In this document: piece after piece, positions 6,214 through 15,600 of the stretch | How the letters are laid out: each line of letters begins with the position of its first letter | Numbering within the stretch: the stretch's first letter is position 1 | Source: Paraprevotella sp. | Lineage (GTDB): Bacteria > Bacteroidota > Bacteroidia > Bacteroidales > Bacteroidaceae | Direction of reading: 5' to 3' | Length of the DNA: 18,962 nucleotides | NCBI GenBank assembly: GCA_017425765.1 | Contig: JAFOXE010000051.1 | Location: 1 to 18,962, forward strand | The notes under the pieces: generated by a model | Told to the model about the DNA's origin: nothing | What the model saw: the letters and a program-made list of their open reading frames with translations, nothing else | Database searches by the model: none | Position numbers and translations under genes: made by a program

Positions 6214-8562
6214 ATGCAAAAAAATCTGGTTATAGTTGAGTCACCGGCCAAAGCCAAGACCATCGAAAAGTTTTTAGGAAACGATTTCAAAGTTTTATCA
6301 AGCTACGGACACATTCGCGATTTAAAGAAAAAGGAGTTCAGTATCGACACCGAGTCCTTTGTGCCGAAATACGAAATTCCGGCCGAGAAGACCAAGTTGG
6401 TCAACGAATTGAAATCGCAAGCCAAAAAAGCTGACACCGTATGGCTCGCATCCGATGAGGACCGCGAAGGAGAAGCCATATCATGGCACTTGTTCGAAGT
6501 TCTGAACCTGAAGGCAGAAAATACCAAGCGTATCGTTTTTCACGAAATCACCAAACCGGCCATATTGGAAGCTATTGAAAACCCACGCGACATAGACTTA
6601 AACCTGGTAAATGCACAGCAAGCACGCCGTGTATTGGACCGCATCGTAGGCTTTAAGCTATCACCGGTATTGTGGAAAAAGGTTAAACCCGCATTGTCGG
6701 CAGGTCGTGTACAAAGTGTGGTGGTACGACTGATAGTAGAGCGTGAACGCGAAATACAAAATTTCAAGGGAGAAGAAAGCTATCGCATCACTGCCGTCTT
6801 CACGCCACAAGAAGGAGATACATCTACCGAAATTAAGGCCGAACTGAACCAACGCTTCAAAACTAAAGAAGAAGCAATGGAGTTTTTGGAGGTTTGCCGA
6901 AATTCCGAATTCCGTATTCAAGAAATCACTACTCGTCCACAAAAACGAGTGCCCGCCGCACCATTTACTACTTCTACACTTCAACAGGAGGCGGCCCACA
7001 AACTGAATTTCACTGTGGCACAAACCATGATGGTGGCACAACGCCTTTACGAATCGGGACGAATCACTTATATGCGTACCGACTCTGTAAACCTTTCAGG
7101 CCTTTGCATCGGCGCCAGCACAAAAGTTATTACCGAACTAATGGGCGAAAAGTATGTGAAGAGCCGCCAATATCAAACCAAATCTAAGGGGGCACAAGAG
7201 GCACACGAAGCCATCCGACCCACTTATATGGACCAGGCCGAAATCGAGGGCACACCACAGGAACGTAGATTGTATGACTTGATTTGGAAACGCACCATCG
7301 CATCGCAAATGGCCGATGCCGAACTTGAAAAAACTACTATTGTAATCAGCATAGGCGGACAAAACGCCCAATTCATCGCCACCGGACAAGTGGTTAAGTT
7401 TGAAGGATTCTTGAAGGTCTATCGCGAGAGTTATGAGGAGGACCAAGAGCAAGAAGACGAAAGTCGCATGCTTCCTCCCATGCAACAAGGACAAATTTTG
7501 GTGCGCAAAGAAATCATGGCCACACAACGCTTTGCTCAACGTCCTCCACGCTACAACGAGGCCAGCCTTGTGCACAAACTTGAAGAATTGGGTATCGGAC
7601 GTCCTTCAACTTACGCTACAACCATTAGCACCATTCAACAACGCGAATACGTGGTAAAGAGCGACAAGAACGGAGAAGAATGCAACTACACCATCCTTTC
7701 GCTCAAAAATGATGAAATAGAAGAACAAAACAAGACACTGATTGTAGGTGCCGAACGTGGCAAACTATCACCCACAGACACCGGTACTGTCGTAAACGAC
7801 TTTTTGCTACAATTCTTCCCTGCCATCATGGACTACAAGTTTACTGCCGAGGTTGAAAAGAAACTGGACGACGTGGCAGAAGGCGTAGCTGAATGGTCGA
7901 CCGTAATGAAAGATTTCTACGATGATTTTGAACCATTGGTAGAAAAAACCTTGAACGTAAAGTCGGAACACAAGGTGGGCGAACGCTCATTGGGCTTAGA
8001 CCCAACCTGTGGCAAACCGGTATATGTAAAGATAGGTCGTTTCGGTCCGGTTGCTCAAATCGGTTCTGCCGACGACACCGAGAAACCTCGTTTTGCTCAA
8101 CTACGCAAAGAACAGAGTATAGAAACCATTACATTGGAAGAAGCTCTTGATTTGTTTAAGTTCCCTCGCAACCTAGGTGAATTGGAAGGTCACGAAGTGA
8201 CCATCGGAGCAGGACGTTTTGGCCCATACATTCTACATAACAAGAAGTATGTGTCCATCCCCGCCGGACAAGACCCAATGGCAATTACCTACGAAGAGGC
8301 GGTGAACCTATTGATGGAAAAACGCCAAGCCGAAACCAAACGCCATTTGAAGACTTTTGAGGAAGACCCTGAGGTTGAGGTATTGGACGGACGATATGGC
8401 CCCTACATATGCTATAAAGGCGAAAACTACCGCATGCCCAAGGCACAACAAGAGAAAGCCAGCGAACTAACACTTGAGGAGTGCATGTCCATCATTCAAA
8501 GTCAAAACAACAAACCCGCAAAGGCCACCAAGACAAAACGTACCTATACGCGAAAGAAATGA
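6214..8562 (+). CDS. topA: DNA topoisomerase I (type IA)
   Basis: Relaxes negatively supercoiled DNA by single-strand passage. The 782-residue product starts with the Toprim domain (NLVIVESPAKAKTIEKFLG at residues 4-22; metal-binding DEDREGEAISWH at 81-92). The catalytic domain contains the active-site tyrosine Y286 in SGRITYMRTDS. A short helix-rich region with the HEAIRPT motif follows. The C-terminus carries repeated GRFGP/GRYGP units (near residues 610, 668 and 727), of the Topo_C_Rpt type, instead of four-cysteine zinc fingers. It ends in a basic tail (KATKTKRTYTRKK) likely to touch DNA or RNA. It is the first gene of the topA-aroK-speA-argB run, and its TGA overlaps the aroK ATG. Confidence 0.98.
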   Translation: MQKNLVIVESPAKAKTIEKFLGNDFKVLSSYGHIRDLKKKEFSIDTESFVPKYEIPAEKTKLVNELKSQAKKADTVWLASDEDREGEAISWHLFEVLNLKAENTKRIVFHEITKPAILEAIENPRDIDLNLVNAQQARRVLDRIVGFKLSPVLWKKVKPALSAGRVQSVVVRLIVEREREIQNFKGEESYRITAVFTPQEGDTSTEIKAELNQRFKTKEEAMEFLEVCRNSEFRIQEITTRPQKRVPAAPFTTSTLQQEAAHKLNFTVAQTMMVAQRLYESGRITYMRTDSVNLSGLCIGASTKVITELMGEKYVKSRQYQTKSKGAQEAHEAIRPTYMDQAEIEGTPQERRLYDLIWKRTIASQMADAELEKTTIVISIGGQNAQFIATGQVVKFEGFLKVYRESYEEDQEQEDESRMLPPMQQGQILVRKEIMATQRFAQRPPRYNEASLVHKLEELGIGRPSTYATTISTIQQREYVVKSDKNGEECNYTILSLKNDEIEEQNKTLIVGAERGKLSPTDTGTVVNDFLLQFFPAIMDYKFTAEVEKKLDDVAEGVAEWSTVMKDFYDDFEPLVEKTLNVKSEHKVGERSLGLDPTCGKPVYVKIGRFGPVAQIGSADDTEKPRFAQLRKEQSIETITLEEALDLFKFPRNLGELEGHEVTIGAGRFGPYILHNKKYVSIPAGQDPMAITYEEAVNLLMEKRQAETKRHLKTFEEDPEVEVLDGRYGPYICYKGENYRMPKAQQEKASELTLEECMSIIQSQNNKPAKATKTKRTYTRKK

Positions 8563-9086
8563 TTAGGGTGATATTGATAGGCTACATGGGGGCCGGCAAA
8601 ACCACCGTGGGAAAAGCATTGGCAAACGAATTGGGGCTCACCTTCTACGATTTGGATTGGTACATCGAAGATAGATACCACCGCACCGTGGCACAACTCT
8701 TTGCCGAACGAGGAGAAGAAGGCTTTAGGAAGGTGGAACAACAGATGCTCCACGAAGTGGCCGAATTTGAAAACGTCATTATCTCTTGCGGAGGAGGAAC
8801 TCCTTGTTTCTTCAACAACATGGAATACATGAACGAGCAGGCTCAAACAGTTTATCTAAAGGCCACACCGGATGTTTTGTACCGCCACCTGAAAATGAGT
8901 AAAGCAGAACGTCCGCTCCTAAAGTACAAAACCGAGGAGGAACTTAAAGAGTACATAAAAGAATCATTGGCACAACGCCAAAACTTCTACGAAAAAGCAA
9001 AATATATATTCGACGTAGAACTATTAGAGAATCAAACAAAAATAAAGGACTCAGTCCGACTACTTCGTAATTTGTTAAACCTATAA
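8559..9086 (+). CDS. aroK: Shikimate kinase
   Basis: Phosphorylates shikimate at the 3-hydroxyl using ATP in the chorismate (aromatic amino acid) pathway. The 175-residue product has the normal size for the family. Seen: Walker A GYMGAGKTT (8-16), the DLD pair (D31, D33) with D33 expected to bind shikimate, FR at 56-57, the CGGGTP loop (77-82), and the lid arginine R118 in ERPLL. The start is the ATG at 8559, which overlaps the topA stop as ATGA; an in-frame ATG at 8481 lies inside topA and would add 26 residues unlike the family. The overlap suggests translational coupling with topA. speA follows after 7 bases. Confidence 0.96.
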   Translation: MIRVILIGYMGAGKTTVGKALANELGLTFYDLDWYIEDRYHRTVAQLFAERGEEGFRKVEQQMLHEVAEFENVIISCGGGTPCFFNNMEYMNEQAQTVYLKATPDVLYRHLKMSKAERPLLKYKTEEELKEYIKESLAQRQNFYEKAKYIFDVELLENQTKIKDSVRLLRNLLNL

Positions 9087-9093
9087 TTTTGAA

Positions 9094-10986
9094 ATGAGAA
9101 AATGGCGTATTGAGGACTCGGAAGAGCTCTACAACATCAATGGATGGGGAATAAACTATTTCGGCATCAACAAGTCAGGACACGTGTACGTAACGCCAAG
9201 AAAAGATGGTGTACAAGTAGACCTAAAGGAATTAGTGGATGAATTATCCTTACGCGACATTTCCGCACCCGTTTTGGTGCGCTTCCCGGACATTTTGGAT
9301 AACCGAATCGAGAAAACATACAACTGTTTTGAGAAAGCAGCAAAAGAGTATGACTATCAAGGTGAGAACTTCATCATATATCCTATTAAGGTGAACCAAA
9401 TTCGCCCGGTTGTAGAAGAAATTATCAGCCACGGCAAGAAGTTCAATCTCGGACTCGAGGCCGGTTCAAAACCGGAACTACACGCCGTTATTGCAATCAA
9501 TACGGATTCTAACTCGCCCATCATCTGCAACGGATACAAAGACCAAGGATTCATTGAATTGGCTTTGTTGGCTCAAAAGATGGGCAAGCGCGTATACCTT
9601 GTTGTTGAAAAGCTAAACGAACTAAACATCATTGCAAAGGTTTCAAAGAAGTTGGACGTGAAGCCCAACATCGGAATACGCATCAAACTAGCCTCATCAG
9701 GTAGTGGAAAGTGGGAAGAGAGCGGTGGCGACGCCAGCAAATTCGGTCTAACCTCCAGCGAATTGCTCGAGGCTCTTGAAATGCTTGATAAAGTGGGCAT
9801 GAAAGATTGCCTCAAATTGATTCACTTCCATATCGGTAGCCAAATCACCAAGATTAGACGTATTCAAACTGCTCTACGCGAAGCATCACAATTCTACGTA
9901 CAACTGCACCAAATGGGCTACAACGTAGAATTTGTAGACTGCGGTGGTGGTTTGGGTGTAGACTACGACGGCACACGATCCAGCAATAGTGAAAGTTCTG
10001 TAAACTATTCAATACAAGAATATGTGAACGACTGCGTATACACCTTTGTGGATGCAGCAAACAAGAACAATATACCCCATCCCAATCTAATCACAGAGAG
10101 TGGACGTTCGTTAACCGCACACCACTCCGTACTCATCATGCAAGTGCTTGAAACAGCATCACTGCCACGCATGAACGAGAATTGGGAACCAGACGAAAAT
10201 GCACACCAATTAGTAAAAGAACTGTACGAGATTTGGGACAATTTGAATCCTCGAACCCTTCTTGAAGATTGGCACGACGCCCAACAAATTCGTGAAGAAG
10301 CTCTCGACTTATTCAGTCACGGCTTCGTGGATTTGAAAACTCGTGCAGAAATCGAAAGCATGTATTGGAGTGTTACCCGAGAAGTAAACATGTTGGCACA
10401 AACCCAAAAACACATTCCCGAAGAATTGTGGTCGTTGGATAAATTGCTTGCCGACAAATACTTTTGTAATTTTTCTCTATTCCAAAGTTTGCCGGATAGC
10501 TGGGCTATCGACCAATTGTTCCCCATTATGCCTATCCAACGTCTTGACGAACGTCCGGACAGACAAGCCACCCTGCAAGACATCACCTGCGATTCTGACG
10601 GTAAAATCGCTAATTTCGTAACCAGCAACTATCAATCTCATAGCCTACCGGTGCACACATTAAAAGGAAAAGATCCTTATTACCTTGCCGTGTTCCTTGT
10701 AGGTGCTTATCAAGAAATCCTCGGCGATATGCACAATCTCTTTGGCGACACCAACGCAGTGCACGTCAGCGTAAACGAAACGGGCTACGAGATAGAGCAA
10801 ACCATTGAAGGTGAAACCGTATCCGAGGTACTCGAGTACGTTCAATACGATCCAAAGAAGTTGGTACGCCGTCTTGAACTATGGGTGTCTAAGTCCATCC
10901 AACAAGGTAAGATTTCATTAGAGGAAGGTAAAGAGTTTTTGAGCAACTACCGCTCCGGACTCTATGGTTACACATATCTCGAATAG
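9094..10986 (+). CDS. speA: Biosynthetic arginine decarboxylase
   Basis: PLP enzyme of the SpeA type (fold III) that converts arginine to agmatine, the first step of an agmatine route to putrescine and other polyamines. Length is 630 residues, as usual for SpeA. Features: the PLP-lysine motif YPIKVNQ with K99; LIHFHIGSQ and the glycine-rich VDCGGGLGVDYDGT in the barrel domain; an SGRSLTAHHSV segment; then an SpeA-type helical insertion and a C-terminal beta domain containing the conserved GAYQEILGDMHNLFGD stretch. It sits 7 bases after aroK and 10 before argB. No signal peptide is visible, so it is cytoplasmic, like other biosynthetic SpeA enzymes. Confidence 0.97.
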   Translation: MRKWRIEDSEELYNINGWGINYFGINKSGHVYVTPRKDGVQVDLKELVDELSLRDISAPVLVRFPDILDNRIEKTYNCFEKAAKEYDYQGENFIIYPIKVNQIRPVVEEIISHGKKFNLGLEAGSKPELHAVIAINTDSNSPIICNGYKDQGFIELALLAQKMGKRVYLVVEKLNELNIIAKVSKKLDVKPNIGIRIKLASSGSGKWEESGGDASKFGLTSSELLEALEMLDKVGMKDCLKLIHFHIGSQITKIRRIQTALREASQFYVQLHQMGYNVEFVDCGGGLGVDYDGTRSSNSESSVNYSIQEYVNDCVYTFVDAANKNNIPHPNLITESGRSLTAHHSVLIMQVLETASLPRMNENWEPDENAHQLVKELYEIWDNLNPRTLLEDWHDAQQIREEALDLFSHGFVDLKTRAEIESMYWSVTREVNMLAQTQKHIPEELWSLDKLLADKYFCNFSLFQSLPDSWAIDQLFPIMPIQRLDERPDRQATLQDITCDSDGKIANFVTSNYQSHSLPVHTLKGKDPYYLAVFLVGAYQEILGDMHNLFGDTNAVHVSVNETGYEIEQTIEGETVSEVLEYVQYDPKKLVRRLELWVSKSIQQGKISLEEGKEFLSNYRSGLYGYTYLE

Positions 10987-10996
10987 AAGATTATAT

Positions 10997-11770
10997 ATGA
11001 AAAAGGAACTCACCGTAATAAAAGTGGGCGGAAAGATTGTAGAAGAGGAATCAACACTTTCCGACCTTTTGATGCGCTTTGCATCGCTACCCGGCCACAA
11101 GATTCTGGTACATGGCGGAGGCCGTTCCGCTACAAAAATAGCAAGCCAATTGGGTATAGAAAGTCAAATGGTGAACGGACGACGCATCACCGATGCCGAT
11201 ATGCTGAACGTGGTAACAATGGTATATGGCGGATTGGTAAACAAGAACATCGTAGCCGGATTGCAAGCACACGGTGTGAATGCACTCGGTTTGACGGGTG
11301 CCGACATGAATGTGATTCGCTCGCACAAACGCCCCGTAAAGGACGTTGATTATGGATTTGTGGGTGATGTGGACACTGTGGACGCAAAGATGTTGCAAAA
11401 ACTTATCGACGAGAATATTGTGCCCGTTATGGCACCTCTAACCCACGATGGCCAAGGCCATATGCTGAACACAAATGCCGATACCATTGCCGGGGAAACC
11501 GCCAAAGCACTTTCTAACGCCTACGACGTGACACTCATCTACTGTTTTGAGAAGAAAGGCGTATTGGCCGATGCCGAGGATGACGACAGTGTGATTCCAC
11601 ACATCACCGAAGCTGAATTCAAAAAGTACGTGGAGAAGGGTGTTATTCAAGGCGGTATGATTCCTAAGTTGGAGAACGCATTCCAGGCTATCAAAGCCGG
11701 CGTAAACAAAGTGATTATTACGCAAGCCGATGCCATAGATGGGCAGCACGGTACAGTGATACAAGGGTAA
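10997..11770 (+). CDS. argB: Acetylglutamate kinase (possibly succinylglutamate kinase)
   Basis: Amino-acid-kinase-family enzyme that phosphorylates N-acylglutamate, the second step of arginine synthesis. The 257-residue product shows KVGGK (9-13), the HGGGRSATKIA glycine loop (39-49), NGRRITD (60-66) for acylglutamate binding, the ATP-site KKGVL segment, and the C-terminal GGMIPKLENAFQAIKAG. It lacks the N-terminal helix of hexameric, arginine-inhibited forms, so it is probably the dimeric, less regulated type. In Bacteroides the downstream transcarbamylase uses N-succinylornithine, so the acyl group here may be succinyl; this is an inference from the lineage. The start is the ATG at 10997, because the upstream in-frame ATG at 10964 lies inside speA. 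Last gene before the operon terminator. Confidence 0.95.
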   Translation: MKKELTVIKVGGKIVEEESTLSDLLMRFASLPGHKILVHGGGRSATKIASQLGIESQMVNGRRITDADMLNVVTMVYGGLVNKNIVAGLQAHGVNALGLTGADMNVIRSHKRPVKDVDYGFVGDVDTVDAKMLQKLIDENIVPVMAPLTHDGQGHMLNTNADTIAGETAKALSNAYDVTLIYCFEKKGVLADAEDDDSVIPHITEAEFKKYVEKGVIQGGMIPKLENAFQAIKAGVNKVIITQADAIDGQHGTVIQG

Positions 11771-11798
11771 AACAAACCTAAAACCTTAAAGATATTGA

Positions 11799-11837
11799 AC
11801 GGACGAGTGCTACCTTCTATCCACTCGTCCGTCTTTT
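11799..11837 (+). terminator. Intrinsic terminator of the topA-aroK-speA-argB run
   Basis: ACGGACGAGTG (11799-11809) pairs perfectly with 11822-11832 (11 bp) around a 12-base loop, followed by CTTTTATTT. It lies 28 bases after the argB stop. Confidence 0.88.
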
Positions 11838-11963
11838 ATTTACTACAGAAAGAGCAGAACCATAAAGTAAAATGTTCCACTCTATAAAAGTTATTCATAG
11901 CATAACAAATACAAGGCGAGGATAACCAAAATAAAACCTTCAACACCTTCTAAAGCCATAGTG

Positions 11964-12500
11964 ATGATTACTCCGGATTTCCGCATAGATACCGATTTGT
12001 TTTGTTTCCACATGAAGCAAGGCGAGAAAGAAGGTTTCTTCTTGAAACATTCACTATGTCCATCCGCGCAAGACACCTTTGCAAACACCCCACGTGCCGA
12101 AGTCACGCTACTCTACTCGCCATCGTTTCGCTTCGACCCACCAGCCAACCAACTTTGGTTAGCCAAAGTAATCACCGAACAGATGCGCAAAAGAGCCAAA
12201 CAAATTCTTCCCCAACGTCTGGCCTTCTTGGCACAAACCCACAACCTCACCTACACCTCTGTTTCTATCAATTCGGCTCGGACTCGATGGGGAAGCTGTT
12301 CAAGCAGAAAAAGCATCAACCTATCGCTTTATCTCTTATTACTTCCCTCTACCTTAATCGACTACGTGCTTTTACACGAACTCTGTCATACCCGTGAACT
12401 CAATCACGGACCTCGTTTTTGGACACTGCTCGACTCATTTACACAAGGAAAAGCAAAACAACTACGACAAGAACTGCGTTGTTTCCGACCACAGTTCTAA
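11964..12500 (+). CDS. YgjP-like (DUF45) metal-dependent hydrolase
   Basis: A 178-residue protein of the YgjP/DUF45 family, which has a SprT-like, M48-related zincin fold. The zinc site is visible as LLHELCH (H138, E139, H142) with the third ligand H148 in ELNHGPRFW. The upstream family motif TRWGSCSSRKSINLS (108-122) is also intact. The N-terminal 60 residues are divergent. E. coli YgjP is annotated in places as a UTP pyrophosphatase and elsewhere as a putative protease; the activity here is undetermined. A GTG at 11961 directly before the ATG at 11964 is an alternative start. The gene follows the argB terminator by about 125 bases, and no strict promoter motif was found in that gap. Confidence 0.85.
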   Translation: MITPDFRIDTDLFCFHMKQGEKEGFFLKHSLCPSAQDTFANTPRAEVTLLYSPSFRFDPPANQLWLAKVITEQMRKRAKQILPQRLAFLAQTHNLTYTSVSINSARTRWGSCSSRKSINLSLYLLLLPSTLIDYVLLHELCHTRELNHGPRFWTLLDSFTQGKAKQLRQELRCFRPQF

Positions 12501-12560
12501 TATTTCATAATATTTACACATTTCTCTCACGCATATAGGCATACGCGTAAGTTTTTATAT

Positions 12561-12568
12561 TATCTTTG
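12561..12568 (+). promoter_or_regulatory. -7 promoter element of the beta-galactosidase gene
   Basis: TATCTTTG is an exact TAnnTTTG match, 69 bases before the ATG. No -33 TTTG is seen about 20 bases upstream, which would fit a promoter that needs an activator. The element is also the left end of a large dyad (12561-12607). Confidence 0.5.
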
Positions 12569-12607
12569 CCAATGTGCATTGTTATGCACATCTCATTGCA
12601 AAAGATA
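12561..12607 (+). promoter_or_regulatory. Large dyad over the -7 box and leader of the beta-galactosidase gene
   Basis: The core is a perfect 8-bp inverted repeat, ATGTGCAT (12572-12579) and ATGCACAT (12584-12591), around TGTT. Outer arms extend it: the segment from TATCTTTGC (12561) can pair imperfectly with CATTGC and AAAAGATA (12594-12607). It could be an operator or a 5'-leader hairpin in the mRNA. Which of these it is cannot be decided from sequence. Confidence 0.5.
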
Positions 12608-12637
12608 ATCATAACACATAACTAATCATCAACGCCT

Positions 12638-15600
12638 ATGAAAAAATCACTCGTAAGTATGGCCTTATGCGCTTTGAGCGTATTGGCCCTTGCCGATTCT
12701 AAACCTCTCGAAGGTTTCGCCTATGGAGCGGTTTCACAACCCAGCGGTCAAGAATGGCAATCGCCCGAGGAGTTGGCTCTAAACAAAGAGCAACCTCGTG
12801 CCTATTTCTTCTCATTCTCCGACAACGAGAGTGCACGTAAAGTATTGCCGGAATATAGTTCTTACTGGAAGTCATTGGACGGCACATGGAAATTCCATTG
12901 GGTAGCTACTCCCGAGGAACGTCCACAAACTTTCTTCGACCCCACCTTCGATGTGAGCGGTTGGGACAATATTGAAGTTCCCTCATGCTGGAACAACGTA
13001 GGCGTTCAGAAGGACGGAAGCCTGAAATACGGTGTACCCATCTACGTAAACCAGCCCGTAATTTTCATGCACAGCGTAAAAGTAGGCGACTGGAAGGGTG
13101 GCGTGATGCGTACTCCTCCCACTCATTGGACCACCTATAAGTACCGCAACGAGGTAGGTTCTTACCGTCGCACTTTCACCATCCCTGCTACATGGGACGG
13201 TCGTGCCATCTACATCAACTTCGATGGTGTGGATTCTTTCTTCTATCTTTGGATCAACGGCAAATACGTGGGATTTTCTAAGAACTCTCGCAACACAGCT
13301 ACATTCAACATCACCGACTTCCTCGTGGAAGGCGAAAACACCGTAGCTGTAGAAGTATATCGTAACTCAGATGGTTCGTTCCTTGAGGCGCAAGATATGT
13401 TCCGTCTTCCGGGTATCATCCGCAGCACCTACCTCACCTCTACCCCAATGGTTCAAGTGCGTGACTTGGTGGTACGTACAACTATCCCCACCGAATCCGG
13501 TTTAACAACTGCCAACGGTACGGTGACCATCGATGCCGAAATCCGCAATTTGGGCAAGAAAGACGCCAAGGAATACTCTATGGAATACCACGTATATCCT
13601 AACGTTTTGTACAGCGACGCCACTTTGGCAGAAGTAGGCACTCCGGTTAAGAGCGACCGCATCACTATTGCAAAGGCTCAAAGTGCCGATATGCAAACCA
13701 AGTTCGTCATCGAGAATGCCAACCTTTGGTCTGCTGAACAACCCTACCGCTATACTTTGGTAGCCGAATTGAAAGACAAAAAAGGCCGCACCGTGGAAAC
13801 CATTTCTACTCACTTTGGTGTGCGCCATGTAGAAATCCGTGATACAAAGGCCGAAGATGATGAATTCGGATTGGCCGGACGCTATTTCTATGTGAACAAC
13901 AAGCCCGTGAAGTTGAAAGGTGTAAACCGTCACGAAACCAACCCAACTCGTGGTCACGCCATCACTCGCCAACAAATGGAAAAGGAAGTGATGTTGATGA
14001 AACAAGGTAACATCAATCATGTGCGCAACTCACACTACTCATGCGAGCCGTATTGGTACTACCTCTGCGATAAATACGGAATCTATCAAGAAGACGAAAC
14101 TAACATTGAGTCACACGAATACTACTATGGCGAAGCCAGCTTGTCGCATCCGGCAGAATGGCGCAATGCACACGTAGCACGCAACATGGAATTGGTTCGT
14201 GCACACGTAAACTTCCCCTCTATCGTAATTTGGTCTTTAGGTAACGAGGCCGGTCCGGGCAAGAACTTCGTGGCTGCATACGAAGCCATCAAAGCCTTCG
14301 ACACCAGCCGTCCGGTACAATACGAACGTAACAACGACATCGTAGATATGGGTTCTAACCAATATCCTTCTGTTGATTGGGTTCGCCACGCAGTGAAGGG
14401 TAACGCCGGTGTTAAGTATCCATATCACATTTCTGAGTACGCCCACTCTATGGGTAACGCCGTAGGTAACTTGGTAGACTATTGGGAAGCCATGGAATCA
14501 ACCAACTTCTTCTGTGGTGCAGCTATATGGGATTGGGTTGACCAATCAATGGATAATTACACCGCCGACGGCAAGCATTACTACGCTTATGGTGGCGACT
14601 TTGGCGACACCCCTAACGACGGTATGTTCTGTATGAACGGTATCATGTTTGGTAATTTGGATCCAAAACCTCAATACTTTGAAGTAAAGAAAGTATATCA
14701 AAATGTTGGCGTAAAAGCCATCGATATGACCAAGGGACAAATCGAGGTGTTCAATAAAGAATACTTTACTCCGATGACCGGCTACGACATGAAGTGGACA
14801 TTGTATAAGGACGGTAAAGCTGTAGAAAGCGGTTCCAACTTCCAAAGCACCCGCGACATCCAAGGTCCACGTCAGAAGAAGAACTTCACCATCCCTTACG
14901 ACTATAGCAAATTGGATGCACAAAGCGAGTACTTTGTAAAGATTCAGTTCCTATTGGCTCAAGACAAGCCATGGGCAAAGAAGGGCTACGTACAAATGGA
15001 AGAACAACTGCTTGTGAAGAGTGCCGATAAACAACCTGCATTGGCCGAGCTGGCTAAGGGCGATGCTCCAGCTTTGACCGAAGAAGCAGCCCTCAACACC
15101 ATCACCGGAAAGGGTTGGGAAGTTAAGTTCGACAACGCCACCGGTACGATCTACAGCCTTACATACGGTGCCAACAAGGTGATTACGGAAGGCAATGGCC
15201 CTGTGCTTGATGCCTATCGTGCACCCACAGACAACGACAACTGGGCCTACACACAATGGATTGCTAAGGGTCTTCACAACTTGAAGCATAAGGCTATAAA
15301 CAGCACCGTATATACTCGTCAAGACGGTAGCATCGTGTTGGCCTACACCGTTGAATCGCAAGCTCCTTGTGCCTCTACAATCAGTGGTGGCAGCTCAGGT
15401 AAGTACAAGATTACCGACGGACGTGCTTTTGGTCCTAACGACTTCAAGTTCACCACCAACCAAATCTGGACCGTATATGCCGATGGTTCTATCGAACTTG
15501 AAAGCAGCATCACATCTAATGATGCATCCCTCAACCTTCCTCGTTTGGGTTATGTGGTGAAGACTCCATCAACCTTCGATAACTACACCTACTACGGACG

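Noticed and set aside
8481..8558. Longer aroK starting at 8481
   Set aside because: The region lies wholly within topA. The added residues are basic and unlike shikimate kinases, and the ATGA overlap at 8559 gives the expected start directly before the first strand leading to Walker A.
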